Source of the DNA: Nemertoderma westbladi
Lineage: Eukaryota > Xenacoelomorpha > Nemertodermatida > Nemertodermatidae
DNA length: 62,830 nucleotides
Assembly (NCBI GenBank): GCA_032718475.1
Contig: JAUCBJ010006987.1
Location: 1-62,830, forward strand
Reading direction: 5' to 3'
Below, piece by piece: positions 35,390 to 45,854 of this stretch (the first letter of the stretch is position 1; every line of letters begins with the position of its first letter). The translations under genes were made by a program, and so were the position numbers. Under the pieces are notes generated by a model. The model searched no databases. It was not told where the DNA came from and saw only the letters and a program-made list of their open reading frames with translations.

Positions 35390-36196
35390 ATGATGAACCT
35401 TGAAGATAGCATCATATGCCTTTCTGAAAGCGTCATCCGCCATGACCCACCTCCTGACACTGAAAATAGCTACTCATTATCAGGTGTCCTTATGTCTGAA
35501 AGTGACATAGAGCGGCTCAATGACCCCAAAGGGTGGTTATCCGACAACCTAATAGATGCTGTCATTAGCCACCTATGTGGCCAATACCCTGGTAGGACTA
35601 AGGTGTTCAACGCTCATTTTCTAGACACTTTTTCGAACCGCGGCTCTCATATAACGCAACGTCAAATTGATACTAGCATACTCCAGTATGACTTCCTGTT
35701 CTTTACAGTCAATATTAGGGGATACCACTGGGCTCTGGCTGTTGTGCGTCCCAAAGCCCGGGTCATATTTTACTTTGATTCTATGGCGTGGCCTAACCCG
35801 GGCACTTTAAATACCATACAACGATGGGTCTCTTTTGAGGCATCTAGGTGTAACGTGACCATCCCTCCTTTTATGGTACGCCAGCTCCCCAAGAGACTTC
35901 AGTACGACGGCTCAAGTTGTGGCGTCTACGTTATCAGGTTTGTTAAGATGTGTTTGGATGGAGGTTCACTCGACGGTATAAATGATAATTCCATCGGTAC
36001 TTTTAGGGCTTGGGTGGCCTCCCTTGTGAAATCATCAGCCACTGTGATCCCACCTGCCACCCCAATTAACACTACCGCCCAACATGCCCCCCCTCCTACC
36101 TGCCCCTCACAAACCGGATCCCCCCCCATCCGGACACCCCACAAACTGATCCCCCCATCCACCCCATCAGGACCACCGCAAAAAAGGTCCACCTAA
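35390..36196 (+). CDS. Retroelement ORF, Ulp1-like (C48) cysteine protease part
   Basis: Ulp1 peptidases cleave SUMO or related ubiquitin-like tags. Visible here are the substrate-binding segment GWLSDNLIDAVISHL (residues 48-62) and the catalytic residues His113 (GYHWALAVV), Asp130 (FYFDSM), Gln171 (LQYDGSS) and Cys177 (SSCGVYVIRF), all present and correctly spaced. The ORF starts at the ATG at 35390 and stops at 36196 in a C-rich Pro/Thr stretch. The frame at +1 stays open from about 36120 and continues the KPDPP linker and PHD finger, so the two were probably one ORF, separated by a slip in runs of Cs near 36115-36150. In retroelements such proteases may process the polyprotein or strip SUMO from host factors; the role here is unknown. 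Confidence 0.8.
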   Translation: MMNLEDSIICLSESVIRHDPPPDTENSYSLSGVLMSESDIERLNDPKGWLSDNLIDAVISHLCGQYPGRTKVFNAHFLDTFSNRGSHITQRQIDTSILQYDFLFFTVNIRGYHWALAVVRPKARVIFYFDSMAWPNPGTLNTIQRWVSFEASRCNVTIPPFMVRQLPKRLQYDGSSCGVYVIRFVKMCLDGGSLDGINDNSIGTFRAWVASLVKSSATVIPPATPINTTAQHAPPPTCPSQTGSPPIRTPHKLIPPSTPSGPPQKRST

Positions 36197-37769
36197 ACCA
36201 GATCTCCCCAAACCAGATTCCCATAAACCAGACCCTACAAACGCAGATCACCATAAAGAAAAACCAGATCCCCCAAAACCAGACCCCCCTCAACCAGATC
36301 GACCTAAACCAAACCCCATCAAACCCCATCAACCAGATCTCCCTCAACAAGAACCCCCTAAACCAGATCCCCCTAAACCAGATCCCCCTAAACCGGATCC
36401 CCCTATACATGATACCCATGCTAAACCAGACCCCCCACAACCAGATCCCACTAAACCGGATCCCCCTACACATGATACCCTTGCCAAACCAGACCCCCCT
36501 AAACCTGACCCCACTAAGCCTGATACCCCTAAACCAGCTCCAGCTTCCACTAGCAGCAAGCATTCTACTAGATCAACCACGTCTAGTCAGATAAACCAAC
36601 CGCAACCGCCCCAACAGACCCTTCAGGCCAAGGAAATCAACAAACAGTGCCACCAGTGCCACTCTGTTAATTTAAGGAAACAAACTATTAGCTGCAACCA
36701 TTGCACATTGATATTTCACCTCTCATGCATCGGTATGACCAAAGCTCAAGCTGCTCTCAGTAAGGCTTGGCAGTGTGATCATTGTTCGACATGTGCAGAC
36801 GAGACAGACAACACAGGCAATACCTCTCATAGGATCGCGAGCCAACATTCAACAAACAAAGTTCCCCTGCAACCCAAACCTGATGAGATCGACGAAGTGA
36901 CCAAAACACCATCTCATGACACGCAGATCCACCCGAATAACATTTGTAAACGGCAGGACGCTAATGGTAACATTGTTATAAGCAACAACCAATCAGACAC
37001 CCAAAGACAATTTTCCCAGTCTCCTAGTTCAACGGGTTCCAATCGGGTAATATGCAGTTCCTGCACACATGCTTGTCTAAGGAATGCAGATGGCAAAATC
37101 CGTCGTCACAAAGGTATAGATGGTTTCTGCCCCGGGTCTGGCTCCTTCCATTCCCAACATAATGACTCTTCCCAATGTAATGTACCACGGACCACCAACT
37201 CAGATGATTGCACTGCCAGTGTTGGGCCCCCTCCTGACCCATCTACACAGACTGCATTGCTTACAGCCATGGACCTCCTTGCCATCATCCGCTCAGCTAG
37301 ATGCCGGGTTCTTAAGTTCATCCCACGCGGCTCTAGGATAAAGTTCTCCCTCTGCTTCCAGGATGTTATCCACAAGGTTTTACGTGATCCTACAAACACT
37401 CTTAATTGGCGTAACATGCTAATTATGCCTCAGTTATGCCTCAGGAAACCTGACAGAGGAGGCCGTAACCGCCGTGTCTCACTTGCAACACTGATAAACA
37501 AACAGATCTGTGCATTTGTCTCATCACCTGACCCATCATGCCTCATTAAGCCACTGCCTAACAGATCAACAAAGGGAAAACCAAATGGTAAACCAATTAG
37601 TGACGAACAATTACTTGAAAGGATTGCAACAGCAGTCGCAGAAAAACTTGACGAAGGTGATGTTAGGGGTGCAATCCGTATTGCTTGCTCAATCAACTCT
37701 CTCGCACCATTCGATGCAGTAACCCAACAGATCGCCGTGAATTCCCAGCATCCTCTGTTCCTCCACTAA
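36120..37769 (+). CDS. Retroelement ORF, Pro-rich linker, PHD finger and zinc motif
   Basis: Frame 0 is open from about 36120 to the TAA at 37767-37769. It begins with a proline/lysine/aspartate linker (many KPDPP repeats to about 36530). A PHD-type C4HC3 finger follows at about 36645-36790: CHQC, CNHC, IFHLSC and W-QCDHC. After a polar stretch comes ICSSCTHACL with RRHKG and FCPGS, a second putative zinc motif. PHD fingers read histone tails, which could help target chromatin; that is inference. The last residues (AIRIACSINSLAPFDAVTQQ) lead into the RT domain encoded in the next frame, with a shift near 37750. No Met fits as an independent start, so this is the middle of one long ORF. Confidence 0.7.
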
Positions 37770-39952
37770 CTTTAAGTTCTAGTGCAGTCAAAGGGGCAGT
37801 TGATAGTTTCCCACCTGGTAGTGCTGGGGGTCTTTCAGGATTGCGCCCTCAACACCTGAAAGATTGTCTATCGAAAAGGAATCAAGCCTCAGGGGTCCCC
37901 CTCCTGGAAGAACTCACCGAATTAGTCAACCTAATTCTCTCCGGCTCAGTTCCATCAGTGGTCCGCCCAATCTTTGCCGGTGCAGCATTAACAGCATTCA
38001 TAAAGAAGGATGGGGGGACCCGTCCAATAGCTGTCGGAGAGACCCTAAGGCGCCTTGTCGCGAAAGGCGCATCTAAATCACAGGTTGAAAGCTGCTCTAG
38101 GAAGTTCTGTCCTTTACAACTCGGGTTTGGAGTGCCGGGTGGTGCTGAGGCAGCAGCCCATGCTACCAGAAGCTACGCTTCATCAGCACAACCAGGTGAA
38201 GTACTGTTGAAACTAGATTTCAAAAACGCCTTCAATACCATCCGCCGTGACTTTGTTGCTGAATGCATTGCTGAAGATGCACCACAATTGCTACCATTTT
38301 TTGACATGTGCTACAATGAGGACACAATACTGACATTCGGAAGTGAACTAACAATCGACTCTTCAGAAGGATTTCAGCAGGGTGACCCCTTGGCTATATA
38401 CGGATTCTGCTCAGGTTTGCATAAGAAGCTCCAGATCCTTCTCTCACGCTTAAAATTAGCCTATGTTGATGATGTCTCAATGGGGGATGCATGGAAGAGA
38501 GTATTGGGAGACTTATTTAGTTTCCGTAAAGCTTGTGAGGAAATCGGGCTGCAGCTAAACACGTCCAAGTGTGAACTGACAGTTTTCCACCCAGAAAGTG
38601 TAAATGCCCCACAAATCATCGCTGCATTCAGGGATGTTTTGCCTGACATCACACTGACTCCTGCGGAAGACTTAATCATTCTGGGCTCCCCAAACGGACC
38701 AAGGGCACTGACATCTGCATTGACAGATAAGTATGACGCTCTGAAAGTTTTTGCAAGTCGCCTCCTCATCCTAAACAGCCTTGATGCCTACTACCTTCTC
38801 CGTAACTGCCTTGCTATCCCAAAGCTAACTTATATACTCAGAACTTCACCTGCATTTGTGGCAAAGGAGATCCTCTCTGATATGGACAACTGTCTACGTG
38901 AGACCCTAGCATCCATCACCAATGCGTCTATGACTGAATCAGTTTGGAGGCAGGCCACCCTACCATGTTGCCTGGGAGGGATTGGTATCCCAATATCATC
39001 TGTAGTTGCTCCTGGTGCATATCTGGCTTCCGTCAGTAAATGCCGTTCCCTAACAAACCAAATTCATACTGGCGATGCCCCTGCAACAACATTCCAAGAC
39101 GCACTAAAAGTCTGGCGTTCACTAGGTGGAACTTGTATTCCAAATCAACTTGACTCACAGAGAAGTTGGCTTGAACCGCTCTATAAGCTTCAGGCTGACC
39201 AGTTACTTACATCCGCAAGTCCATTAGATACAGGTCGTATCCGGGGGTGCCAGGCACCAGGATCTGCCGACTGGTTGAACACACTTCCATCTGGAACACT
39301 TGCCCTCCGTTTGTCGAATGTACAGTTTACGATAGCTGCTGGCCTACGCCTCGGTGCACCTGTTTGTACTCCCCATACTTGTGTATGTGGCGCTGAAGCT
39401 GATGGTCTAGGCTACCACTCTTTGTCGTGCAAATCGACAAAGAGTAAACACGGACGACATAGGGAGGGGAATAATGCCATACATAGAGAGTTTTCTTCGG
39501 CAGAGATCCCGTCCACACTAGAACCTGTCGGACTCTGCAGGAATGATGGCAAGCGGCCAGACGGCGCAACTCACCTAAACTGGTCCCAGGGAAAAAGACT
39601 GGCATGGGACTTTACTTGTGTGAATCGCATGGCAGCTTCATACAGCAATTTGGCTGAATCGGAGGGCTCTGCCGTAGCCGAAATGGCCGAAGCTAGAAAG
39701 ATCGCCAAATACAGCGACATTTCGTCTACTGTCATTCTCCAACCAATCGCGGTGGAAACGCTAGGAGGATTTGGTCCTCTGACTATAAAGTTCCTCCGCG
39801 AAATCGGGAGAAAGATAATATCAGTCAACGGCGACCCGCGCTCTTCTATATACTTGAGACAGCGCCTCAGCATCTGCGTACAGGCTGGGAATGCCTCTTG
39901 CATTATCGAGTCACTGAACTACACGCCACCGATACCAGTAAATGAACTTTAA
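37752..39952 (+). CDS. Retroelement ORF, reverse transcriptase and REL endonuclease
   Basis: An intact frame of about 730 codons to the TAA at 39950-39952. RT motifs: GLSGLRPQHLKD, FIKKDGGTRPIAVGETLRRL, LLKLDFKNAFN (motif A), GFQQGDPLA (motif B) and LAYVDDVSMG (motif C). The C-terminus has a zinc knuckle, CVCGAEADGLGYHSLSC, then the REL core KRPDG (Asp codon at 39560) and LAWDFTCVN. It ends with a conserved tail (IAVETLGGFGP, FLREIGRKI, RQRLSICVQAGNAS). The enzyme would nick target DNA and prime reverse transcription from the nick. Similarity begins near 37755, where the preceding frame ends, so there is no independent Met start. All catalytic motifs are present. The remnant at 5752-6067 is a diverged relative. 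Confidence 0.85.
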
Positions 39953-39962
39953 CATAACAATT

Positions 39963-39984
39963 CCCCCCCCCCCCCCCCCCCCCC
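39963..39984. repeat. C22 homopolymer
   Basis: Starts ten bases after the retroelement stop codon. It could be part of the element's 3' tail. Confidence 0.95.
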
Positions 39985-40476
39985 TGTTTCTCACAGTATG
40001 CACCAAAGCTAATTTAATTTTAATATCATGGGATTTTGTACGTATAATGATTTTAATATTAAGAAAATTAATATTTTATGTGATAATGTGATAATATTAT
40101 TAGTTTACCGGTTACACAAATAATTAAATTAATATAAATATAGTATTTGTGTGGTTTATCAAGAGCTATAAAACAAGCCCAAAATCGACGAATTTCATCA
40201 AGCAATCAAAAGATATGAACATTTAAAGTTATTGCTAAACTTTTCCCGGTTTAAAGCGACAGTGACCATTAACAATAACATAGGTGGTAGTCACTTACAG
40301 TACACTATACAGTAGTATTTGTAGGTGGTAGTCATTTATATACCGCTACTGCCTGATTACTGATACAGTATAATAACTCTTGTCCGGATAGGAATTGTTC
40401 AAAACGAGTGTGTTGGACCAAATAATATACAAGTGAATCAAAAATATAAATCTGGCCAAAAAAATAACAAAAGAAC
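39985..40476. other. Intergenic, AT-rich, no gene seen
   Basis: No supported feature. The 3' end of the retroelement must lie here or at the C22 tract. Confidence 0.5.
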
Positions 40477-41106
40477 ACATGCTTTTCGCACCAAATAATT
40501 TACTTGTTGACCACAAAAAATTCATCTGAACTAATGTTATAAATTCGATCTAAAAAATAAAACATCAGCCCCATCAACACACATTTACTATGTACTCTAA
40601 AACACAAAGCAAACAACAATAGTCAGATAATATCAAATATGATATTTATTTCTAGAGTTGGCTTTTTCTAACCAAAATAATAAACGTTGTTGTTACCAAT
40701 AGAGAGAAAGGAGCAGGTTACAAATACGACTTTTTCTAACCAAAATAATAAACGTTGTTGTTACCAATAGAGAGAAAGGAACAGGTTACAAAGGCGACTT
40801 TTTCTAACCAAAATAATAAACGTTGTTGTTTCCAATAGAGAGAAAGGAGCAGGTTACAAAGAAGACTTTTTAACCAAAATAATAAACGTTGTTGTTACCA
40901 ATTGAGGGAAAGGAGCAGGTTACAAAGACGGCTTTTTGTAACCAAAACAATAAACTATGTATTACCAATTGAGAGAAAGGAGCAGGTTACAGAGTCGTCT
41001 TTATCTTTTAAACCAAACAATAAACGATGTTGTTAACAATTTATCGAATGTAAAATATATAAAAATACTTTGGGACGAATATAAATAATTTGGTGCGAAA
41101 AGTATG
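40477..41106. mobile_element. Small inverted-repeat element around a 68-bp tandem array
   Basis: acatgcttttcgcaccaaat (40477 on) is inverted at about 41082-41106 (atttggtgcgaaaagtatgt), about 25 bp per arm. Between them are about 5.5 tandem units of 68 bp (40660-41037), each with accaaaataataaacgttgt and gagaaaggagcaggttaca. A copy of one end, tttggtgcgaaaactatgta, recurs at about 42643. Non-coding, probably a MITE that grew an internal satellite. Confidence 0.55.
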
Positions 41107-42941
41107 TAATCTGGGAAAGAAATATGTATTTATCCTTCGTTCATTCATTAATTCATTCATAATTAACGGTTCCCTAATTCGTAGGAATTAGAGATCCAGA
41201 GATGATCTTATCTGGGAGGATAAGTCATTCCAGAATCCGACAAGGTTGCACACAGTTGACCTAGTCCTGTCCCTGTCATTGTGTTTGTGAAAGTTATAAA
41301 GATAATATTATGATTGGCCAGAATGGCTGCAAAAGAAATCTGACCAGAATGGCTGCAAAATAAATCATATCATATGTTTTCATAAGTTGTTGCATTACTT
41401 GGTTTCCTGTTAAAAAATTAAATATAACATTAGTGGGAGCAAGGAATTTAGTGGTGGTGGTGGGGGGGGGGGAGGGGGGGGGGGGGGGGGGTCTGAATAA
41501 CTATGGTATGGTTTACTTATACTATAGTTCAGAGTTAAAAAGGATGTCTATTAGGACAAACTGGTCTGGCTAAGTCTTTGTAGTGCCATATCGTGTAACA
41601 ATATATATTCATGGAAATCCAGGGGTTGGTTATGAGATTTTATTAACATTTTTCTCCATTCACAGGGTCTGTCTGAGATTTATAGGGTGGTAGGCCTATG
41701 CTTACTCAATGGGATTATGTCCACTACTAGTATATTGAATCTTTAAGGTTACTGGTTTGCTTTGCCTCCGGGATGACTTGGCCTTGGTTCTATTAAGAGT
41801 TTTTAAGTCAGGCGACATAACCGGGTCAATACACCTATTGGCTATAAGGTTAATTTTATGGTTTCATGGTCTCTTCTGGGTTAATTAAAGGGATATTATC
41901 TTGTTCAAGATAAACAATTCACTAGGTTTGATTATGATTGATCTGACAGGATACCATAAACATGTCTAATTATATCATAATATACTAGACTCCAATATAT
42001 TAGACAGACTTAATTGGTTTTACGTCCTGCAAAATAAATAATAAGTAACATTACCTAAATAAAATATAAGATATCGGTGATGCATAACTCACAGTTTATC
42101 TGCCGTCCTTGTATGCCTCGTGTATTCGGTGTGAGTGTGTGTCAATAGTCATCCGTGTGTGCAACAGTGGTGGTCAACGTATGCGCGTCCTCTGACCCAA
42201 GACCATAATGACCATACCCGGGCCAGGCATGGCATGAAGGTGGTGTGTACTTGCGTACCGCCGGACCCCCAACCTGCACGTATACTGAGCGGCCCCGAGG
42301 CTGACCTCTCAGTATATGGATTCTGTCGCCGCCCCCGTAACGAGCATGCATCACACAGACTCCAAGAAACAGATGGGATTGGAAGATGCAGACCAAGAAT
42401 GACCTGCATCAACCAAATAAACTGCCTCCCGTCTAATGTTAATACACAGTCGTATAAGCAGAAAAATCACAATCACAAATCGTGCGATGTGTGAAATGTT
42501 ATCCCGATCCGCAACCTGGGAAACGGCCCCAAAGAGCAGTTTACTCTGCTAAGGGAAATATGTATTTAGACGTAGCTTTAATGTATATTGCTTACAGAAA
42601 ACATAAAATTTGGGGCTATCGTTTTGGGGCGGTAAAAAAGTATATTTGGTGCGAAAACTATGTAATCTGGGAAAGAAATGAATTGTAGTGTTAAATAAAT
42701 AATTAATCCGTAGCTTCTTTTTATTACTACTGTAGTACTAGTGATTTTTTGTACTGCTGTTGTAGGCCCATAGATGTCCAATAAACCTATAAATATAACC
42801 CCCAACCCCTCAATATAGTATTAACCCTTTTTTCCTCGGCCTTCGTCGTCGAAAAAAGTGGCTTTTATTATTCCCCGAAAATGCAGATTAAAAAGTGATA
42901 AAAATGTTGCTATCTTTTTGTAAAAGAAGTATATATAGTTA
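41107..42941. other. Intergenic, no gene seen
   Basis: G11-A-G18 tract at 41462-41491. A GC-rich patch at 42170-42380 contains atactgag/ctcagtat as a weak hairpin, but its open frames (about 85-119 codons on both strands) have no recognisable content. tttggtgcgaaaactatgta at about 42643 is a dispersed-repeat end. Confidence 0.5.
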
Positions 42942-44159
42942 CTATTTTTCTTTAACAACTTTAATAAATTTAGATACACCATTTCTAGTTACCACCAATG
43001 TGTCGTTAGTTGCTATGCGATAAATGGGTTCTTTATAAGTCCAAATGTTATTCCCACCGAAACCAATATAAGAACCGGCGGCAGAATGGATTGAATTAAT
43101 ATCAATGTCGCTAAACTTATATTCTAGAATACTGTTACCATAGGAACCGATGAGTATTCTCGTATAATCACTTGCGACAACTACATCGCAGCACAAAACG
43201 CAGTCATAATCATTTGAGGATTCCAGAACCACTTGGCGCCCAAATCCATGTTCTAGAACGTCCCAGTAGACAACGGCCTCGTGAACAGCGCTGCAAACTA
43301 CGAGGTTCACTTGTAGTTGCTGGGACGACGCATTCGAAAAAAGCTGGAGCGCTGTGATTGGTCCGTCTAATTCAACTCGCGTTGGAGGGCAATTCGGGTT
43401 GCTATGATACAGAGTAACCAGCCCGTCTTCACAACCAGTCGCCAGTAATAACGAGTTAGAAATCTGAATAATGTTGAGACTATAAACAGGGCTCGGTGAT
43501 GCGACGGAGAAATCCAAGTTTATTTCATTGTCGGGAAATCCGTCGTAATTAAGTGGATTAGAGGAATCGGCCGCGTAAACATGAAGGTAACAATCGCGGC
43601 CCGATACAAGAAAGTAATTGTGTTTATTCCGGTAACTATACAGCCCCAACGGTGAGTAGTGCAATGGGATTACTTGTAAACACTCAATCTCCAGGGCGGA
43701 ACTAATAAAGTTGATACGAAGGCTGTATAACTTGATGTGGAACTTCTTCCTACCGGTTGGGGCCGGAGTGAGTGGGCTGCTATCGAGCTCCGGGAATTCG
43801 TTCGTAGGTTCCGACGTAGTCATCGCAAGCGTAACGCTAGCGCACTCCAAATCGAACTCATCGCAAAACGCTGCCATTGAAACCACTGTAACGCCACGCT
43901 TTAGATCGGCGGGAATTTTTCCCTGGACCACTACCGTGTCACTATCGCTGCCGGCCGCTACTGTGTCACTAACGCTACCGGTACTACTGCTATGGCAACT
44001 CGGGTGTAATTTGATGCACCTAAATATTCCTTTTATTGAACATAACAGAAGAAGGCGAAGATTCTCTGATTTCTCGTCCATTTTGTTCGGAATCACAACG
44101 CAAGTGGTGTACACAGAGTAGGGAGCAAGGGAACGCAATATTTCTACAGACGATTCCAT
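42942..44159 (-). CDS. KPTN: Kaptin, KICSTOR complex subunit
   Basis: 405 residues, single exon, starting at the ATG at 44159 (human 436). Kaptin is an actin-associated beta-propeller-like protein and part of KICSTOR (with ITFG2, KICS2 and SZT2), which tethers GATOR1 to lysosomes and restrains mTORC1 in amino-acid starvation. Family matches: FLVSGRDCYLHVY (human FLLSGNDPAIHLY), LATGCEDGLVTLYH, ELDGPITALQLFS (LQDGPISRVIVFS), VHEAVVYWDVLEHGF (LEPAVVYRDLLNRGL), DYDCVLCCDVV (QFDSVLCSLVT) and ILIGSYGNSILEYKF (VLVATYGQELLCYKY). The C-terminal extension of the human protein is absent. The frame is intact and no intron is visible. The left end of a 7.3-kb transposon lies 334 bp upstream of the ATG, so that end abuts the promoter. 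Confidence 0.9.
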   Translation of the reverse strand: MESSVEILRSLAPYSVYTTCVVIPNKMDEKSENLRLLLLCSIKGIFRCIKLHPSCHSSSTGSVSDTVAAGSDSDTVVVQGKIPADLKRGVTVVSMAAFCDEFDLECASVTLAMTTSEPTNEFPELDSSPLTPAPTGRKKFHIKLYSLRINFISSALEIECLQVIPLHYSPLGLYSYRNKHNYFLVSGRDCYLHVYAADSSNPLNYDGFPDNEINLDFSVASPSPVYSLNIIQISNSLLLATGCEDGLVTLYHSNPNCPPTRVELDGPITALQLFSNASSQQLQVNLVVCSAVHEAVVYWDVLEHGFGRQVVLESSNDYDCVLCCDVVVASDYTRILIGSYGNSILEYKFSDIDINSIHSAAGSYIGFGGNNIWTYKEPIYRIATNDTLVVTRNGVSKFIKVVKEK

Positions 44160-44492
44160 AGTAGTTGGCAGTCGCAGAGCCTCCAGTTTAGGAAATGTTA
44201 GAAAATTAGCAAGTAGATAAATTAAAAATATCGCAACTCAAAACTACAATCGTAATAAATAATCTCGTCCTCGTGTAATAATAATAGTACCGGTACTGTA
44301 AGAAATAGCGTAAACAATAAACATTATATACTATATACTGTACAGTACATATAATCAATATAATTGACTAAAAACTGAAAAATAGTTATCAATTTTTTGT
44401 TTAGAGTAGGCCTACGCCCTACGGTAGCAGGCAGTGAACAGGCATCTGATAAATGTAAAAAAAAACAGTAATATATATATATATAAGTAAGG
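44160..44492 (-). promoter_or_regulatory. KPTN 5' flank between the gene and a transposon
   Basis: 333 bp of AT-rich sequence hold all the non-transposon DNA available upstream of KPTN before the inverted repeat at 44493. An (AT)n run lies at about 44471-44485. No specific promoter motif is claimed. Confidence 0.4.
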
Positions 44493-44865
44493 TACGGTGG
44501 CTGGTTTAGGCCAATTTACTTTCATTTTTTTTAACGGCCAAAAAATTTCAAACTAAAGTAGGAAATAAAAAAAGTTTCAAACTAAAGTAGGAAATAAAAA
44601 AGTTTCAAACTAAAGTAGAAACTAAAAAAAGTTTCAAACTAAAGTAGGACATAAAAAAGTTTCAAACTAAAGTAGGAAATAAAAAAAGTTTCAAACTAAA
44701 GTGTAGGAAATAAAAAAGTTTCAAACTAAAGTAAGAAATAAAAAAAGTTTCAAACTAAAGTAGGAAATAAAAAAAGTTTCAAACTAAAGTAGGACATAAA
44801 AAAGTTACAAACTAAAGTAGCAACCTAAAAAAGTTTCAAACTAAAGTGTCTGCAATCTGCATGCT
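44493..44865 (+). repeat. Left TIR with subterminal tandem array
   Basis: About 45 bp of unique terminal sequence, then about 11 units of gtttcaaactaaagtaggaa with a variable tail (ataaaaaa or actaaaaaa), to 44847. A short extension, tgtctgca, is shared with the right end. Confidence 0.9.
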
Positions 44866-44877
44866 GCAGCCATAGCC

Positions 44878-45854
44878 TTCTGTAGGCCTACCGTAATGTG
44901 CATCATACTGTAATACAGTACAGCAGTACTGCAGTATCGTAGACCTATGTGAGCCTAACTGAACTGTCTGATAGTCTGCGCCGAATGCATGTTGTAATGC
45001 TGCGCCCAACGTGTTCGGGGTTCGGCGTAGGTACATGTAAAACTTTTCAATAGGGACCACCGGTAGGCTATTGATTATGACTTACAGGACTTAGGTAGGA
45101 CGCCAGACTCAGGTACGGTACAGAGCTGCAGGACTCGCCTATATGTAGCCTATATGGTAGATGAGAGAGAACTAACCCTGCGGGGGTAAACGCTATTCCT
45201 ACACGTACTGACGTACTCATACGCCTACAACGCATACACCTACCCTACCTACACTACATGTAGGCCTACCGGTAAGCCTGAACATCTGATTGATGATTCT
45301 CAATAAAATTGGGTTTTCTACAATACCGTTAGGCCTATTCCTTTACCCCCTAACCAGCTAACCCTGCCTACCCTACACCCTAACAAAAATAATAAAGCAA
45401 CACTGTAGGCTAGGCTACTTGTAGGCGGTAGCGGTAGCCCCTTTAGTCAGGTAGTGCGTAGTGGTAGACCTGGCAGCCTGGTAGCGGTAGGCCAGTGGTA
45501 GCATACCGGTATGTGTAACTGCCCTAATCATCTGATCATGAGGTTATAATCCTGTAATCTAATATACTGGTATTTTGTGGAATTTGGGACTGTTACGAAG
45601 TTGCTAAGTTAGGCTTAACTTTATCGGTAAATATATGACCTACTACTACCATCAGACCGTATTTGTCACTATTTGTAGCATGATAGCATTTCATATGTAC
45701 CGGTAATATATATTGTATATATCATATGATAGCGGTAGCGGTACAGAGCGGTAGGCAGGTAGGCCTGTAAACTGATATAATCAATCATGTACTGATGTAG
45801 GCCTATATATATAATATATATATCAGTATATGGAGGATATGCAGATATCGAGAG
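44878..45854. other. Transposon interior left of the HECT gene
   Basis: Rich in taggccta and accggta, with no supported gene. It probably contains the HECT gene's promoter and leader. Confidence 0.5.

Larger units (their letters stand above)
35390..39984 (+). mobile_element. Non-LTR retroelement: Ulp1 protease, PHD finger, RT, REL endonuclease
   Basis: Coding part of one element on the plus strand. The order is a C48/Ulp1-like protease, a (KPDPP)n linker, a PHD finger, a second Cys/His motif, a reverse transcriptase with YVDD, a CCHC-like knuckle and an RPDG...D restriction-like endonuclease. A C22 tract starts ten bases after the stop. REL at the C-terminus places it in the early-branching non-LTR group (R2, NeSL, CRE, R4, HERO). 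An N-terminal Ulp1 protease is known in the NeSL clade, including Utopia. The clade is inferred, not tested. Three frames are used (2, 0, 2), with two shifts that cancel. The boundaries and target site are not resolved. Confidence 0.8.

Noticed and set aside
36096-36580. Gly/Ser-rich minus-strand frames (GSGLGG-type)
   Set aside because: Antisense shadow of the KPDPP-encoding repeats of the retroelement.
42135-42494. 119-codon plus-strand frame in a GC-rich patch
   Set aside because: Overlapped by two antisense frames of similar length and lacks recognisable motifs.
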